Shown here: positions 61,816 through 64,000 of the stretch, in pieces | Layout of the letters: each line of letters starts with the position of its first letter | How positions within the stretch are numbered: position 1 is the first letter of the stretch | Assembly (NCBI GenBank): GCA_033026295.1 | Contig: CM065173.1 | Span: forward strand, 11,408,517 to 11,472,516 | Reading direction: 5' to 3' | Length of the DNA: 64,000 nt | Source: Channa striata | Taxonomy: Eukaryota; Chordata; Actinopteri; Anabantiformes; Channidae | The notes under the pieces: generated by a model | Seen by the model: the letters and a program-made list of their open reading frames with translations, nothing else | What the model was told of the DNA's origin: nothing | Database searches by the model: none | Program-made: the position numbers and the translations under genes

Positions 61816-64000
61816 ACCCACATAATTAAGGTGTCAGAAACAATCTGGTGCAGCATCAGCAGCAGGATGAAAATGATGTATGGTACTTAGCAATCTATTT
61901 TAATGTAAAACATAAATTATGTGATTATGTGATCGACCAAACTTTTGACAATCAAGTAATTATTGAAACCACGGGTAAGAGCAATAAGATCTGCTGATAA
62001 GTTCTGCTGTTATTGTTTAAGTTTACTTTTGGTCTGTTAGTTGGACAAAATAATTAAACATGTAATTATTAAAAATGTCACATTGTGTCAGGACGTTTTT
62101 AATATATGTTTTATTTTTTCTACTGAAAAACTATTTTTCTGACAACTGAAAAAGAAAATGTGGCTTTTCTCCTTATATCATACTGCATGTGTGCTGGACT
62201 GACTGAAAGTTATCTTAAGGTTGATGGAAACCAAATGAGGAGAAGATTAGATAAAAGTAAATCATGATTTAGGAAGTTCCAAACCACAATAGCTTGATCT
62301 GGGCACACGATTACTAATGATTACTAATCATTCCCAACAATCTTAAAAATCCTGTCAACAAAAAAGTCACAAAACACTAAATCACTTCAACAGGCAATTA
62401 AAGTGCATCTGCCACTTTGCAGAACATAAACACAAATTAAACACTCTCCTGACAGCCTAAGATTCTCACACCATACACTTTTGTGCAATTTTGTAGCCGC
62501 TACTTTCATAATAATAATCCATAATAATCCATTTCATTTCTCCCCCAGTAAAATTTGAAAAACAAAAACAATGTTAATTCTGCCTTTTGCAAACAGGGGA
62601 ATGTGATATAAATGATTTGACATGGATAATAGCATGCCGTGTCTCACGAGATAACAGCTTATGAGCAAAACAAGGCTAGAAGTTTGCTGAATAAATTGGA
62701 AAACTGAGTTAATGTTATGAAACCATGGATTTTTCTTCCTGCTACAGACAGGCAGAGGTCGAAAGAGGTGCTGAACGAAAAGCAACAGGTCAACACAGAT
62801 TTCAATCAGGAGAGACGAACATGCAATGGAATATTATGTGAATAAAAAACTCATGACATGATGAGCAGAGAAAAAAAGAGTGAATACACTACCTTACAGC
62901 TCGTTGAGCATCTTTCAGCATAATGCAGCAGAATTTGTGGTACTTAGAACAAGAATATTTAGTTCAAATAGTGCAAAAATACCAAATCTCTGCCAGTACT
63001 GTTTTATTAGGCTTGTTTAAGAGGATAAGTTTTTCAAATAACAACAAAACATCTTTAATTTAATATATTATATGGTGTCTTTGCACATTTTCAATTAAAA
63101 GCAAGACGTCCAAATAATTGCATTACAAATGTATTTGCATTTTACACAATGTCCAAAATGTATAGAAAACATAGTTTGAATAAATATCTGCAGTGTTTTT
63201 GTGCAATAAAAGTATAAAATCAAAGTATACCTACAGCGTTAGGTATGTCTGCCTTAGTAAAATTTTAATGTTATTAAAATATTTGATGTTATGGAAATTG
63301 TCCAGTCAGCTAAAAAGGCAGCAGTCTACAGTCGTCTTTTTAATGTATGCAAACTTCCCGGTCAGCTTTTCTCACAATCCTTTCATATTGCGGCTCCGAC
63401 AAAGGTTAATGTGCCTCACAGTGCATTATAACTGCGCTTCTGTTTTGTTTTTTTATTCTCTGCACTTGAGTGACAGAAGAGTTTTTTTCTCAAAAGGTCA
63501 CAAAATGATCTTTTGTGGTGTAAATATAGTAGCTGAGCTGTATAAGAAATGTGCTCCAGTTTACTACTGTCATGGAAACAGGCTCATTATAAAAAAGTGC
63601 TGGCACCGTGTTCAACAAAGAGACTTTTACGAGTGTAAGGTTTCTGTGTCAGACATTTTCAAATTAAAAGCGTCGAGTGTGCGGTGTAGTGCTGCCAGTG
63701 CAATAATACAGGTAATCAGGTGTTGATTTTTGAAGCTAACCAAGAACACATCATATCTAACTGCTATTGATCCAGTCGATGACTGAAGTCGTGACGCTTT
63801 TTAACTGCTCTTTCTGTTTATCCACAACAGAAGCACGGAGAAGAAGGCCATCCTGGACTGCTGTGAAATGCTGATACCAATAGAAAAAAAGGATAATTCA
63901 AGCAGTTTATGCCGGGTCCTGAGGCGGTCTTTGTTATGCATTGTTTGAAGAGAAACACTACGAGGACGAGTGCAACGCTGAATAATGGAAAGTGTAATAT
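61816..64000. other. Downstream flank, no gene recognised
   Basis: AT-rich. The 177-codon open frame at 63193-63726 is long for its composition but its product (many C, Y, F and K residues, no domain) looks like translated AT-rich DNA. Confidence 0.55.

Noticed and set aside
63193..63726. 177-codon open frame on the plus strand near the window end
   Set aside because: AT-rich composition, no domain, no promoter or splice context, and a product typical of translated non-coding DNA.

Overview
This window reads as teleost fish nuclear DNA, most likely from a percomorph (spiny-rayed) species. The grounds are a fish-type TRIM gene, an L2-like LINE related to those common in fish, three copies of a tRNA-headed SINE with a conserved tail, many CA/TG microsatellites, and long AT-rich stretches with no sustained coding. 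The organism call is inference from repeat and gene style; no search was run.

Only one protein-coding gene is well supported: an intact TRIM-family E3 ubiquitin ligase on the + strand, with its coding sequence at 59371-61005 (544 aa). It carries RING, two B-boxes, a coiled coil and PRY-SPRY, most like the fish bloodthirsty/TRIM39-like group. A short non-coding first exon ending at 59210 and a 158 bp intron in the 5' leader fit the sequence well. A consensus interferon-stimulated response element (59155-59166) lies 25-36 bases before an initiator-like site, so the gene is probably interferon-inducible and part of antiviral innate immunity.

The other roughly 59 kb upstream and 3 kb downstream hold no gene I can recognise. 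What can be named there: a decayed L2-like LINE at 46895-48420 (VPQGS and YADD reverse transcriptase motifs in different frames); a 5'-truncated LINE 3' end on the minus strand at 7236-7750; SINE copies at 24121-24340 (-), 34331-34584 (+) and 61690-61815 (-); several older dispersed-repeat fragments (2985-3110, 6316-6360, 17160-17230, 22490-22570, 23140-23920, 24575-24660); a short segment shared by 8561-8614 and 22644-22692; local tandem duplications (42254-42430, 43577-43661, 49801-49838, 56641-57045); and about a dozen microsatellites. The rest is either a gene desert or the inside of very large introns; the sequence alone cannot say which.

I did not find an obviously new biological system. 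The items most worth checking are the interferon-type promoter of the TRIM gene, a minus-strand open stretch encoding a membrane-segment-like peptide near 39 kb, a local CpG-dense patch near 10 kb, and the two-copy 200 bp duplication 2 kb upstream of the TRIM gene.
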